Shown: positions 8,345 through 16,940 of the stretch, piece by piece
How positions within the stretch are numbered: the first letter of the stretch is position 1
Layout of the letters: the number at the start of each line of letters is the position of its first letter
Assembly (NCBI RefSeq): GCF_029603155.1
Contig: NZ_JAPMUA010000001.1
Span: 248,001-312,000, forward strand
Source of the DNA: Galbibacter pacificus
Lineage (GTDB): Bacteria; Bacteroidota; Bacteroidia; Flavobacteriales; Flavobacteriaceae
Direction of reading: 5' to 3'
Length of the DNA: 64,000 nucleotides
Notes under the pieces: model-generated
What the model saw: only the letters and a program-made list of their open reading frames with translations
The model's database searches: none
What the model was told of the DNA's origin: nothing
Translations under genes and position numbers: made by a program

Positions 8345-10837
8345 ATGAAGCAAGCATTATCACTACTCATACTATTTTTTTCAATCTCCCTTTGCGCACA
8401 AACCAAAGTAAGCGGTGTGGTAGTAGATAATTTTGGCATAGCAGTCCCTTATGCCAATGTAATGTTTCCCGGTTCTACCGAAGGTACCATAACCAACGAA
8501 GAAGGCCGCTTTTATTTAGAATCGGACAATACATATACAACGCTTAACATATCCTTGCTGGGTTACACCACAAAAGAAATTCAACTGGATAAAAAGGTTA
8601 ATTACGGACTGGAAATCGAGCTAACCGAGGGCGAAGAGCTGGACGAAGTGGTTCTCTATTCGGGGAAGCAACCCAAAAAAGGAAATCCCGCCATTGCAAT
8701 CCTAAAGAAAATATGGGCAAAAAAGAGGCAAAACGGAGTCTATCTTTTCGATCAATATAAATATGATAAATACGAGAAAATAGAGTTCGATTTTAATACC
8801 ATCGATAGTGCCTTTATGAACAAAAAGCTCTTTAAGGGGATGGAATTTATTTTTGATGAAGTCGATACTTCCAACGTTACGGGAAAAACCTATCTTCCTA
8901 TTTTTATAAACGAATCGCTTGCCGAGGTTTATGGAGATAATAAGCTCAATGAAAAAATAGAGAAGCTAAAAGCCAATAAAAATTCCGGTTTCAGTACCAA
9001 TCAAAGTATTATAGCATATGTGAAAGATCTGTATGCCGAATACAACATATACAATAATTACATTAAACTGTTCAACAAAAGCTTTGTAAGTCCGCTTTCC
9101 AAAACGGGTGTAGACGTGTACAATTATGTGCTGTCAGACAGTGCCTTTATAGACAATAAATGGTGTTACAACATTATATATTATCCGCGCCGAAAAAACG
9201 AAATGACCTTTAAAGGGAATTTTTGGGTAAACGATACCACTTTTGCCGTAAAGGATATTAATATGCAGGCCTCTAAAAGCGCGAATGTAAACTGGGTAAA
9301 AGAGCTATACATTGAGCAGGAGTTCGAAGTTTTAAACGATTCTGTTTTTCTGCTGAAGCGCGATTATTTGTTGAGCGATTTTAGTTTGCGCAAAAAAGAA
9401 GAATCAAAAGGGTTATACGGAAAACGCACCACTGTGTACGATAATTATGTGTTTAATGAAGAAAAAGCAAAAAGTTTTTATACCAAACGCATAGACCCAT
9501 ACAATCCCGTTGTGTACGACAGAGACAGTACTTTTTGGGAACAAAATAGGCTGGAAAAGCTAAACGACGACGAGAAAGGCGTATATAAAATGCTGGACAC
9601 ATTAAAAACAGTTCCCAAGTTTAAACGTTTATACGATCTGGCTACCATTCTCGTTTCGGGATATGTGGAATTCCCTAAAATAAATTTTGATTATGGACCC
9701 ATATATTCCAGTTTTGGTTTCAACGAAGCAGAAGGCGTTCGTTTACGTGCCGGCGGAAGAACTTATTTTGGGCCCAACGACCCATGGAGAATTGAAGGCT
9801 ACACGGCATATGGCTTTAGAGACCAGAAATTTAAGTATGGAATCTCTGCCAAATGGTTGCTGGACAGGAAAAACCGACTTATAGTTGAAGCGGGAACCCG
9901 AAGGGACATTGAGCAGCTGGGCGTGAGCCTAACTTCTACCAACGATGTGCTGGGGCGTAGCTTTGCTTCATCGGCCATCTTTACGGCAGGGAGCAACAAT
10001 ACCTTGACCGATATTAATTTAACAACCTTTGGGGTTGGTTACGAGCCAGTTAAAAACTTAAGGCTCCGTACCGGGCTTACCTTCAGGACGCTTAAATCTG
10101 CATTGCCGGACGATTTTAATTTGGATTATGTAGATCCCGAGGCACCGGGCGGAATTGCCAGCCAGACCAAGCAGTTCGACATTAAAATGGAACTGGATTA
10201 TACGCCGGGAAGAAAAACAATTGGTTATGGGGTAGACAGAAACGATGTAAACCGTAATTATGCACGCTTGTTTTTACTTTATACATCGGGACTTAAAGGG
10301 TTCTTGGAGAGCGATTTTAACTACGAAAAGCTACAGTTTTACTACCGTCAACCATTTCAGTTGGGTGGTTTGGGAAGGGCTATTACAACTGTAGAAGCCG
10401 GTAAAACCTTTGGCGAGGTGCCTTTGGGTTTGTTGAGCCCCATTCCCGGAAACCAGACCTATTTTAGTATTTTTAACACCTTCCCTAATTTAAATTTCTA
10501 CGAATTTGTAACAGATACTTATGTTTCGGGTCAATTAGAGCATAATTTTAACGGAAGGTTATTGGCAAGGATACCGTTCTTGAAAAAACTTAATTTAAGG
10601 GAAATTGTGGGCATTCGAGGAGTTTGGGGCGAAATTTCCGATGAAAACATTGCCTTGAGCGCTCCTGCCGGCGCCATATTGCGGGCCCCAACCGATAAGG
10701 TTTATTACGAATACTCATTTGGTATTGCCAATATTTTAAAAATCATTCGTATCGACTTCAACTTCAGAGGGAATTATTTCAAAATCCCCGATGCCAGGAA
10801 ATTCTCGGTTACGGGCAATTTAGAGTTTGTGTTTTAA
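8345..10837 (+). CDS. DUF5686 outer-membrane protein with carboxypeptidase-like domain
   Basis: An 830-residue secreted protein. I start at the ATG at 8345, where a clear signal peptide begins (MKQALSLLILFFSISLCAQ). The longer frame overlaps the end of pdhB. After the signal comes a CarboxypepD_reg-like beta-sandwich (about 20-100: KVSGVVVDNFGIAVPYANV). A long DUF5686 region follows, and the second half has alternating strands with an aromatic C-terminus (GNLEFVF), as in a beta-barrel. The N-terminal domain is shared with SusC/TonB-dependent proteins. The function of DUF5686 is unknown. It lies 62 bases after pdhB and may be read through from it. Confidence 0.9.
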   Translation: MKQALSLLILFFSISLCAQTKVSGVVVDNFGIAVPYANVMFPGSTEGTITNEEGRFYLESDNTYTTLNISLLGYTTKEIQLDKKVNYGLEIELTEGEELDEVVLYSGKQPKKGNPAIAILKKIWAKKRQNGVYLFDQYKYDKYEKIEFDFNTIDSAFMNKKLFKGMEFIFDEVDTSNVTGKTYLPIFINESLAEVYGDNKLNEKIEKLKANKNSGFSTNQSIIAYVKDLYAEYNIYNNYIKLFNKSFVSPLSKTGVDVYNYVLSDSAFIDNKWCYNIIYYPRRKNEMTFKGNFWVNDTTFAVKDINMQASKSANVNWVKELYIEQEFEVLNDSVFLLKRDYLLSDFSLRKKEESKGLYGKRTTVYDNYVFNEEKAKSFYTKRIDPYNPVVYDRDSTFWEQNRLEKLNDDEKGVYKMLDTLKTVPKFKRLYDLATILVSGYVEFPKINFDYGPIYSSFGFNEAEGVRLRAGGRTYFGPNDPWRIEGYTAYGFRDQKFKYGISAKWLLDRKNRLIVEAGTRRDIEQLGVSLTSTNDVLGRSFASSAIFTAGSNNTLTDINLTTFGVGYEPVKNLRLRTGLTFRTLKSALPDDFNLDYVDPEAPGGIASQTKQFDIKMELDYTPGRKTIGYGVDRNDVNRNYARLFLLYTSGLKGFLESDFNYEKLQFYYRQPFQLGGLGRAITTVEAGKTFGEVPLGLLSPIPGNQTYFSIFNTFPNLNFYEFVTDTYVSGQLEHNFNGRLLARIPFLKKLNLREIVGIRGVWGEISDENIALSAPAGAILRAPTDKVYYEYSFGIANILKIIRIDFNFRGNYFKIPDARKFSVTGNLEFVF

Positions 10838-10885
10838 CGATTGTTAAAATAGTATCAAATAATAATTAACTAAATCTTCCTTTCA

Positions 10886-10916
10886 TTGCTTTTAAAATAG
10901 GTTTTCACTATTTTTG
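10886..10916 (+). promoter_or_regulatory. Promoter of ppa
   Basis: TTG at 10886-10888, 20 bases, then TATTTTTG at 10909-10916, an exact flavobacterial promoter match. It predicts a leader of about 85 bases before the pyrophosphatase ATG. Confidence 0.68.
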
Positions 10917-11006
10917 CACTCCATTTTAAAGGAGTATATAACAAATTTTATATGAAGGGTTTTTTAATTTAAACCCCATCATTTTAGAGTTTATAATTAA
11001 AAAAAG

Positions 11007-11534
11007 ATGAGTTCAGATCAAATAACCTCTTTCGATGTACTAATCGAAATCCCTAAAGGAAGTAGAAATAAATACGAATACGATTTTAAATTGAAGAAAA
11101 TCCGTTACGACCGTATGATATTCTCATCGATGATGTATCCGGCAGATTATGGTTTCATCCCGGAAACTTTAGCCTTGGACGGCGATCCGTTGGATGTTTT
11201 GGTATTGGTAACAGAGCCTACGTTTCCTGGTTGTGTAATGGAAGTAAAGCCTATTGGGGTTTTTCATATGGAAGACGAAAAAGGGCCGGACGAAAAAGTA
11301 ATCTGTGTTCCGGTTTCAGATCCTATTTGGAACCGTGTAAACGATTTAAGCGAATTAAACCCACATTTAATAAAAGAGATAGAACATTTCTTTCAGGTAT
11401 ATAAAGACTTGGAGAAAAAGAAGGTCTCCATTGGTGGATGGGGCGACTACGCTGAAGCAAAAGAAATTGTTGCCAAATGCGTAAACCGTTTTGAAGACAG
11501 CGATGTGCCACGTGAAGAAGTAAGCATCGATTAA
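11007..11534 (+). CDS. ppa: Inorganic pyrophosphatase (soluble, family I)
   Basis: Hydrolyses cytosolic pyrophosphate, pulling biosynthetic reactions forward. The 175-residue length is typical. The family I pattern is present: EIPKGSRNKYEYD near 15-27 and the signature DGDPLDVLVL around residue 62, with the metal-binding aspartates. The next gene encodes a membrane pyrophosphatase, so two ways of consuming PPi sit side by side. A terminator hairpin lies between them. Confidence 0.97.
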   Translation: MSSDQITSFDVLIEIPKGSRNKYEYDFKLKKIRYDRMIFSSMMYPADYGFIPETLALDGDPLDVLVLVTEPTFPGCVMEVKPIGVFHMEDEKGPDEKVICVPVSDPIWNRVNDLSELNPHLIKEIEHFFQVYKDLEKKKVSIGGWGDYAEAKEIVAKCVNRFEDSDVPREEVSID

Positions 11535-11562
11535 TTGCAATAATTCCATATTTAACATATAT

Positions 11563-11594
11563 AAAAGCAATGGCAAAAAGCTATTGCTTTTTTT
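11563..11594 (+). terminator. Terminator after ppa
   Basis: AAAAGCAAT and ATTGCTTTT pair around an 11-base loop, followed by more T residues. A standard intrinsic terminator separating ppa from the membrane pyrophosphatase gene. Confidence 0.75.
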
Positions 11595-11650
11595 ATTCTG
11601 GTGATTTTGTTACATTTATCAGAATATTATTTACTAACTAACATTTAAAT

Positions 11651-14005
11651 ATGGAATCTAACATAATTTATGTACCTATTTTAATGGCCATTCTAGGCCT
11701 TATTTTTATGGGAATAAAAGCAGTTTGGGTAAAAAAACAAGCTGCCGGAAACGAGAAGATGCAATCAATTTCAAAAAGTATAAAAGAAGGCGCCCTGGCT
11801 TTCTTGAATGCAGAATACCGCCTTTTGGTTGTTTTCGTTATCATTGCTTCCATAGCCTTATATACCATTTCCATTATTGTTCCAACAACAAGTTGGATGA
11901 TTGTCCCGGCATTTGTTATCGGGGCTATTTTTTCTGCACTGGCAGGTAATATCGGGATGCGTATTGCCACCGAAGCCAATGCCAGGACTACCGAAGCAGC
12001 CAAAACCAGTTTACCGCAGGCCCTTAAGGTTTCCTTTGGGGGCGGTACCGTAATGGGGCTGGGAGTTGCAGGACTGGCCGTATTGGGGCTAAGTTTATTC
12101 TTTTTAATTTTTACGGGCCAGTTTTTAGGGAACGGGGCTTCTTTTTATGAAAACATGACCATTGTGCTCGAAGCACTAGCGGGATTTTCGCTGGGGGCCG
12201 AGTCTATTGCCCTTTTTGCCCGTGTTGGGGGCGGAATTTACACCAAAGCTGCCGATGTTGGAGCCGATTTGGTAGGAAAGGTTGAAGCAGGAATCCCGGA
12301 AGACGACCCCCGTAACCCCGCCACCATAGCCGACAATGTGGGGGATAATGTTGGGGATGTAGCTGGGATGGGAGCCGACCTTTTTGGATCGTATGTAGCA
12401 ACCGTTTTGGCAGCCATGGTATTGGGAAATTATGTAATTCGCGATATGAGTTTCGAAACCCCTTTTTCTGATGCTTTTAATAATATGGGGCCTATTTTAT
12501 TACCATTGGTAATTGCCGGTGTTGGTATTTTAGCATCTATAATTGGTACTTTTTTAGTGAAAATTTCCAGTAACAACGCAAAGGAATCCCAAGTGCAACG
12601 GGCACTCGATACAGGAAACTGGGTTGCCATTGTTTTAACGCTAATAGCTAGTTTCTTTTTAATTCAATATATGTTGCCCGAAACAATGAACATGAAGTTT
12701 TTTGGAAATTCGTACATGGTTGCAGTACCTTCCATGAACGTTTTTTGGTCGGCTTGTATTGGGTTGGCAGTAGGGGCGCTAATTTCTTACGTTACCTCTT
12801 TTTATACCAGTTTGGGTAAAAAACCAGTATTGGACATTGTTCAAAATAGTTCTACCGGAGCCGCCACCAATATTATTGCAGGCTTGGCCGTTGGGATGAA
12901 ATCTACCTTTTGGTCGGTATTGTTATTTGCGGCAGCTATATATGGTTCGTATGAACTGGCCGGATTTTACGGGGTTGCATTGGCGGCCTCTGCCATGATG
13001 GCAACTACGGCCATGCAATTGGCTATCGATGCTTTTGGACCTATTGCCGACAATGCCGGCGGTGTGGCCGAAATGAGCGAATTGGAGCCCGAAGTAAGGG
13101 AACGTACCGATATTCTGGATTCTGTAGGTAATACCACAGCAGCCGTTGGTAAGGGGTTTGCCATTGCTTCGGCGGCATTAACGGCCTTGGCCTTATTTGC
13201 TGCCTATGTTACTTTTACGGGTATTGACGGCATTAATATTTTTAAGGCCGATGTTTTAGCGGCACTTTTTGTAGGTGGGATGATCCCCGTTGTTTTTTCG
13301 GCATTGGCCATGAAATCCGTAGGGAAGGCAGCCATGCAGATGGTGCAGGAGGTACGTCGTCAGTTTAAGGAAATTCCCGGGATTTTAGAAGGAACCGGAA
13401 CACCGGAATATGGCAAATGCGTTGCCATTTCAACCAAAGCAGCATTAAGGGAAATGCTTTTGCCTGGCTTGTTGACCATTATTACACCAATTGTAATAGG
13501 ATTGATTTTTGGAGCGGAACCTTTAGGCGGGTATATGGCCGGGGTATGCGTATCGGGTGTTATGTGGGCAATTTTTCAAAACAATGCCGGAGGCGCTTGG
13601 GATAATGCCAAAAAATCTTTTGAAGCGGGCGTCAAAATCAACGGTGAGATGACTTATAAAGGATCAGATGCGCATAAAGCGGCCGTTACGGGAGATACCG
13701 TTGGAGACCCTTTTAAAGATACTTCGGGGCCGTCCATGAACATTTTAATCAAACTTACCTGTTTGGTGGGCTTGGTAATTGCGCCAATTCTTGGCGGGCA
13801 TTCATCAGAGTCGATGATGGCAAATTCTAAAGAAACCCTTCAAAAACAAATACAAGTTGAGATGCAATCTTCAGCAGAAGTTGAAGCAAAAGCTATTATA
13901 ACCACTACCAAGACCGTTAACGGAAAAGTGGTTACAGAAGAGAAGGTTATTGAAGGCACGCCGGAAGAAATTCAAGAAAAAGTTGAAGAACTGAAGAAAG
14001 AATAG
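11651..14005 (+). CDS. hppA: Membrane ion-translocating pyrophosphatase (K+-dependent type)
   Basis: Couples PPi hydrolysis to pumping Na+ and/or H+ across the inner membrane. The 784-residue protein has about 16 membrane helices. The catalytic loop after about residue 195 shows YTKAADVGADLVGKVEAGIP, then EDDPRNP and DNVGDNVGDVAGMGADL. In the motif that decides K+ dependence the sequence is GNTTAAVGKG, with Ala where K+-independent enzymes have Lys, so K+ dependence is predicted. Na+ versus H+ cannot be decided by eye. The last roughly 60 residues (after GGHSSESMM) are a charged, Thr/Glu/Lys-rich tail that most mPPases lack. Confidence 0.96.
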   Translation: MESNIIYVPILMAILGLIFMGIKAVWVKKQAAGNEKMQSISKSIKEGALAFLNAEYRLLVVFVIIASIALYTISIIVPTTSWMIVPAFVIGAIFSALAGNIGMRIATEANARTTEAAKTSLPQALKVSFGGGTVMGLGVAGLAVLGLSLFFLIFTGQFLGNGASFYENMTIVLEALAGFSLGAESIALFARVGGGIYTKAADVGADLVGKVEAGIPEDDPRNPATIADNVGDNVGDVAGMGADLFGSYVATVLAAMVLGNYVIRDMSFETPFSDAFNNMGPILLPLVIAGVGILASIIGTFLVKISSNNAKESQVQRALDTGNWVAIVLTLIASFFLIQYMLPETMNMKFFGNSYMVAVPSMNVFWSACIGLAVGALISYVTSFYTSLGKKPVLDIVQNSSTGAATNIIAGLAVGMKSTFWSVLLFAAAIYGSYELAGFYGVALAASAMMATTAMQLAIDAFGPIADNAGGVAEMSELEPEVRERTDILDSVGNTTAAVGKGFAIASAALTALALFAAYVTFTGIDGINIFKADVLAALFVGGMIPVVFSALAMKSVGKAAMQMVQEVRRQFKEIPGILEGTGTPEYGKCVAISTKAALREMLLPGLLTIITPIVIGLIFGAEPLGGYMAGVCVSGVMWAIFQNNAGGAWDNAKKSFEAGVKINGEMTYKGSDAHKAAVTGDTVGDPFKDTSGPSMNILIKLTCLVGLVIAPILGGHSSESMMANSKETLQKQIQVEMQSSAEVEAKAIITTTKTVNGKVVTEEKVIEGTPEEIQEKVEELKKE

Positions 14006-14030
14006 CACACAACCATTAAAATTTAACATA

Positions 14031-14058
14031 AAAGCATCGATTAATCGACGCTTTTTTT
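14031..14058 (+). terminator. Terminator after hppA
   Basis: AGCATCGAT and ATCGACGCT form a hairpin with one mismatch, followed by a run of seven T residues. It lies 25 bases after the hppA stop. Confidence 0.8.
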
Positions 14059-14157
14059 GTGTAAATCATTGTAAATCAAAAAAATATACTTAAATTTGTA
14101 ATGAAACTGTTGCCCGTAATTATAGAGTAGGATGCGGGTAACTTGGGGTAGTTTTGA

Positions 14158-14200
14158 GAAGCTAAAAACATTTTATACAAATGTTTTTAGCTTCTTTTCT
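14158..14200. terminator. Long hairpin between convergent hppA and kinase genes
   Basis: A perfect 16-bp inverted repeat (GAAGCTAAAAACATTT and its complement) with a 5-base loop and T residues on the plus-strand side. It sits 20 bases beyond the stop codon of the minus-strand kinase gene. It likely serves both converging transcripts. Confidence 0.75.
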
Positions 14201-14214
14201 TATATGTTTTCAGC

Positions 14215-14832
14215 TTATTCAAAAAGACCGTTAATCTCGGCGTCTATTTTATTTATAATTTCACCTAAATCTTCCGGGTTGTCCACAAAATTATATTTGT
14301 CTACGTCGATTACCAATAATTTTCCTTTGTCGTATTCATGAATAAAGGCTTCATAACGCTCGTTCAGCCTGCTTAAGTAATCTATTGAAATGGAATTTTC
14401 GTACTCGCGTCCGCGTTTGTGTATCTGGTTGACCAGATTGGGAATGGAGCTGCGTAAATAAATTAACAGGTCGGGCGATTGCACCAAACTTTCCATTAAT
14501 TGAAATAAAGAAGAATAATTTTCAAAATCCCTATTGGTCATAAGCCCCATGGAATGCAAGTTGGGGGCAAAAATATAGGCGTCCTCATAAATGGTCCTGT
14601 CCTGGATTATCTTTTTACCGCTTTCCCGTATTTCAAGAATCTGCCTAAAACGACTGTTCAAGAAATAAATCTGTAGGTTAAAACTCCACCGTTCCATTTG
14701 TGTATAGAAATCATCTAAATATGGATTGTCCACAACATCTTCATAATGAGCTTCCCACTTAAAATGTTTTGAAAGCAACCGGGTCAAAGTCGTTTTTCCG
14801 GCGCCTATATTACCTGCAATAGCAACGTGCAT
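14215..14832 (-). CDS. Deoxynucleoside kinase family protein
   Basis: Phosphorylates deoxynucleosides with ATP for dNTP salvage. I start at the ATG at 14832 (205 residues) because MHVAIAGNIGAGKTTL puts the P-loop at residues 7-14, as in relatives; a 16-residue longer form is possible. Other family marks are the YEDVVDNPYLDDFY region, the QDRTIYED motif (DR/E for catalysis and sugar binding) and the LIYLRSS strand before the lid. Substrate preference (dA, dG or dC) cannot be told. Alone on the minus strand between two plus-strand blocks. Confidence 0.92.
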   Translation of the reverse strand: MHVAIAGNIGAGKTTLTRLLSKHFKWEAHYEDVVDNPYLDDFYTQMERWSFNLQIYFLNSRFRQILEIRESGKKIIQDRTIYEDAYIFAPNLHSMGLMTNRDFENYSSLFQLMESLVQSPDLLIYLRSSIPNLVNQIHKRGREYENSISIDYLSRLNERYEAFIHEYDKGKLLVIDVDKYNFVDNPEDLGEIINKIDAEINGLFE

Positions 14833-15082
14833 GGGTTGATCTGTTTTTTTACTGAATTTAATACTTCGGTAAAGATACAAGATATGAGGGTTTGACGAAA
14901 AATAATTTTATTTCAGACTTCACAATTATTACATCCTTGTTATTTACCAGGTTAAAGTGATGCTTTTTACCGTTTAAAGGAGTTTCTTTAATATAGGTAC
15001 ATAAATAAACCTTTGATTGATAAAGTTGAAGTATGAAACATAAAAAAAATGGCCAAACATTTTTCATTTTCAATCTTATCCT

Positions 15083-15090
15083 TACATTTG
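15083..15090 (+). promoter_or_regulatory. Probable -7 element for metK transcript
   Basis: TACATTTG matches the Bacteroidota -7 consensus exactly and ends 10 bases before the SAM-II aptamer. A clear TTG -33 element is not visible at the right distance, so the match is partial. Confidence 0.5.
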
Positions 15091-15100
15091 CATCAAGATT

Positions 15101-15189
15101 TTGAGGAAAGATTTGACTGATTGCCACCTCGTAAAAAAAGAGCTAAAGCAGTGAGAACTTCTTTAGACGTGCCTGTCAAAATCCTTTCC
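15101..15189 (+). promoter_or_regulatory. SAM-II riboswitch upstream of metK
   Basis: Bases 15101-15153 fit the SAM-II (SAM-alpha) pattern: GAGG/CCTC for P1, the ATTTGACTGATTGC core, an A-rich stretch, then GAGCTAAAGC. ACTG (15116-15119) and CAGT (15148-15151) can form the pseudoknot stem. Downstream, 15175-15189 (GTCAAAATCCTTTCC) is complementary, apart from two bulged bases, to 15105-15117 inside the aptamer. This suggests an alternative fold as expression platform. No U-run follows, so control may act on translation of metK 30 bases further on. The class assignment is from memory of the consensus; a covariance-model search would settle it. Confidence 0.75.
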
Positions 15190-15218
15190 GAAGTAATAAA
15201 GATTAAGAAAAAGCAATT

Positions 15219-16493
15219 ATGGCATACTTATTTACATCGGAGTCGGTTAGTGAAGGACATCCCGATAAAATTGCGGACCAGATCAGCGATGCACTACTGG
15301 ATAATTTTTTGGCATTCGACCCAGAAAGCAAGGTAGCCTGCGAAACTTTGGTTACAACCGGGCAAGTAGTGTTGGCAGGAGAAGTAAAAAGCCATACCTA
15401 CTTAGACGTGCAGTCTATTGCACGTGAAGTGATTAATAAAATTGGTTACACCAAAGGAGCTTACCAATTTAGCGGAGATTCTTGTGGTGTTATTTCTTTA
15501 ATTCACGAACAATCGCAGGATATAAATCAGGGAGTTGACAGGGCATCAAAAGAACTGCAAGGCGCAGGAGACCAAGGAATGATGTTTGGTTATGCCACCA
15601 ACGAAACTACCAATTACATGCCTTTGGCATTGGATATTTCGCATAAATTATTAATCGCCTTGGCAGAGTTGCGTAGGGAAGGAAAAGAAATTCCGTATTT
15701 GCGCCCAGATGCTAAAGCGCAGGTTACCATTGAATATTCTGATGATAACATCCCGCAACGAATCGATACTATTGTAATTTCCACACAGCATGATCCTTTC
15801 AATGAAAACGATGGGGTTATGCTTGACCAGATTAAAAAAGATATTCTTGAAATATTAATCCCGAGGGTTAAAAAGCAATTGCCAACATATGTACAAAAAT
15901 TGTTTAATGATAATATTAAATACCACATAAACCCAACCGGGAAATTTGTAATAGGTGGTCCACATGGCGATTCTGGCCTTACCGGAAGGAAAATTATTGT
16001 AGATACCTACGGCGGAAAAGGAGCCCACGGAGGCGGTGCCTTTAGCGGAAAAGACCCAAGCAAGGTAGATCGAAGTGCAGCTTATGCAGCTAGGCACATT
16101 GCCAAAAACTTAGTGGCCGCCGGTATTGCCGATGAGGTTTTGGTACAGGTAAGCTATGCAATTGGCGTGGTAGAACCTACGTCTATTTTTGTAAACACTT
16201 ATGGGACTTCAAAAGTAGAATTGAGCGATGGCAAGATTGCTAAAAAAGTAGCTCAACTATTTGATATGCGCCCATTTGCCATAGAAGAGCGCCTAAAACT
16301 ACGTAACCCAATTTATTTAGAATCGGCTGCATATGGGCATATGGGGAAAGAGCCAAAAATGATAACGAAGGTTTTTGAATCTCCATACAATGGACGCATT
16401 GAAAGGGAAGTTGAGCTTTTTACGTGGGAAAAGCTCGATTATGTAGAAAAAGTGAAAGAAACGTTCGCCTTGGTCGAATGTGTAGAAAAATAA
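15219..16493 (+). CDS. metK: S-adenosylmethionine synthase
   Basis: Makes SAM from methionine and ATP. The 424 residues begin MAYLFTSESVSEGHPDKIADQISDALLD, the classic N-terminal motif. The second conserved segment GGGAFSGKDPSKVDRSAAYA is near 273-292, and GPHGDSGLTGRK precedes it. Slightly longer than E. coli MetK (384). Placed behind a SAM-II riboswitch, so its product would repress it. The next gene codes for homoserine and O-acetylhomoserine synthesis behind a SAM-I riboswitch. Confidence 0.98.
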   Translation: MAYLFTSESVSEGHPDKIADQISDALLDNFLAFDPESKVACETLVTTGQVVLAGEVKSHTYLDVQSIAREVINKIGYTKGAYQFSGDSCGVISLIHEQSQDINQGVDRASKELQGAGDQGMMFGYATNETTNYMPLALDISHKLLIALAELRREGKEIPYLRPDAKAQVTIEYSDDNIPQRIDTIVISTQHDPFNENDGVMLDQIKKDILEILIPRVKKQLPTYVQKLFNDNIKYHINPTGKFVIGGPHGDSGLTGRKIIVDTYGGKGAHGGGAFSGKDPSKVDRSAAYAARHIAKNLVAAGIADEVLVQVSYAIGVVEPTSIFVNTYGTSKVELSDGKIAKKVAQLFDMRPFAIEERLKLRNPIYLESAAYGHMGKEPKMITKVFESPYNGRIEREVELFTWEKLDYVEKVKETFALVECVEK

Positions 16494-16606
16494 ATGCTCC
16501 TTTTAATTAAGGATCTAAAAATTAAGTTCCTGTGCAAGGTTTAAAAGAGTCGATTTATCCTCTAAAAAAATCAAAAAGCAGGCATAAGTTCAAACATATT
16601 TTGAAA

Positions 16607-16851
16607 TGTTATCAAGAAAGGCTGAAGGAATAGACCTATTGACGCCTTAGCAACCCTTGTTCCTCTCCTTAACCCCTTCAAAGGTGGTGGTGTTTTTTAG
16701 CATCCTCCCCTTTGGGGAGGGCTGGGGAGCGGATAAGATAAGAAGGTGCTACATTCTACCCTTGGTACTGAACTTGCTTCCGTACCTGCTAAAATCATTA
16801 TGAGTTTGATTTAGAGCAGGTATAAGCAAAGTGCCAGAGATAGATAACGTT
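16607..16851 (+). promoter_or_regulatory. SAM-I (S-box) riboswitch upstream of metX-thrA
   Basis: The strand shows the S-box core in order: TTATCAAGAAAGGCTGAAGG, a GACC...GAC element, GCCTTAGCAACCC, AAGGTGCTAC, and a closing AGATAACG. P1 is AATGTTATC paired with GATAACGTT. Two stems are greatly enlarged. About 110 bases lie between GCAACCC and AAGGTGC, including a CTCCCCTTTGGGGAG palindrome, and about 75 bases form a long imperfect hairpin in the P4 position (TACCTGCT/AGCAGGTA). Downstream, TTCCTT (16860) and CAGCTTTCTT (16875) could pair with 16614-16630 in the aptamer as an alternative fold. It lies 90 bases before the metX-thrA start. Confidence 0.9.
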
Positions 16852-16940
16852 GAAATTACTTCCTTGTAGTTTTACAGCTTTCTTTTTAACATCGTTTGAA
16901 GTTATTTATTAAGACGAATGAATAAAAAATGAATTAAAAG

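Noticed and set aside
14858..15127. Minus-strand frame of 89 codons before metK
   Set aside because: Runs through the metK promoter and SAM-II element; composition looks random.
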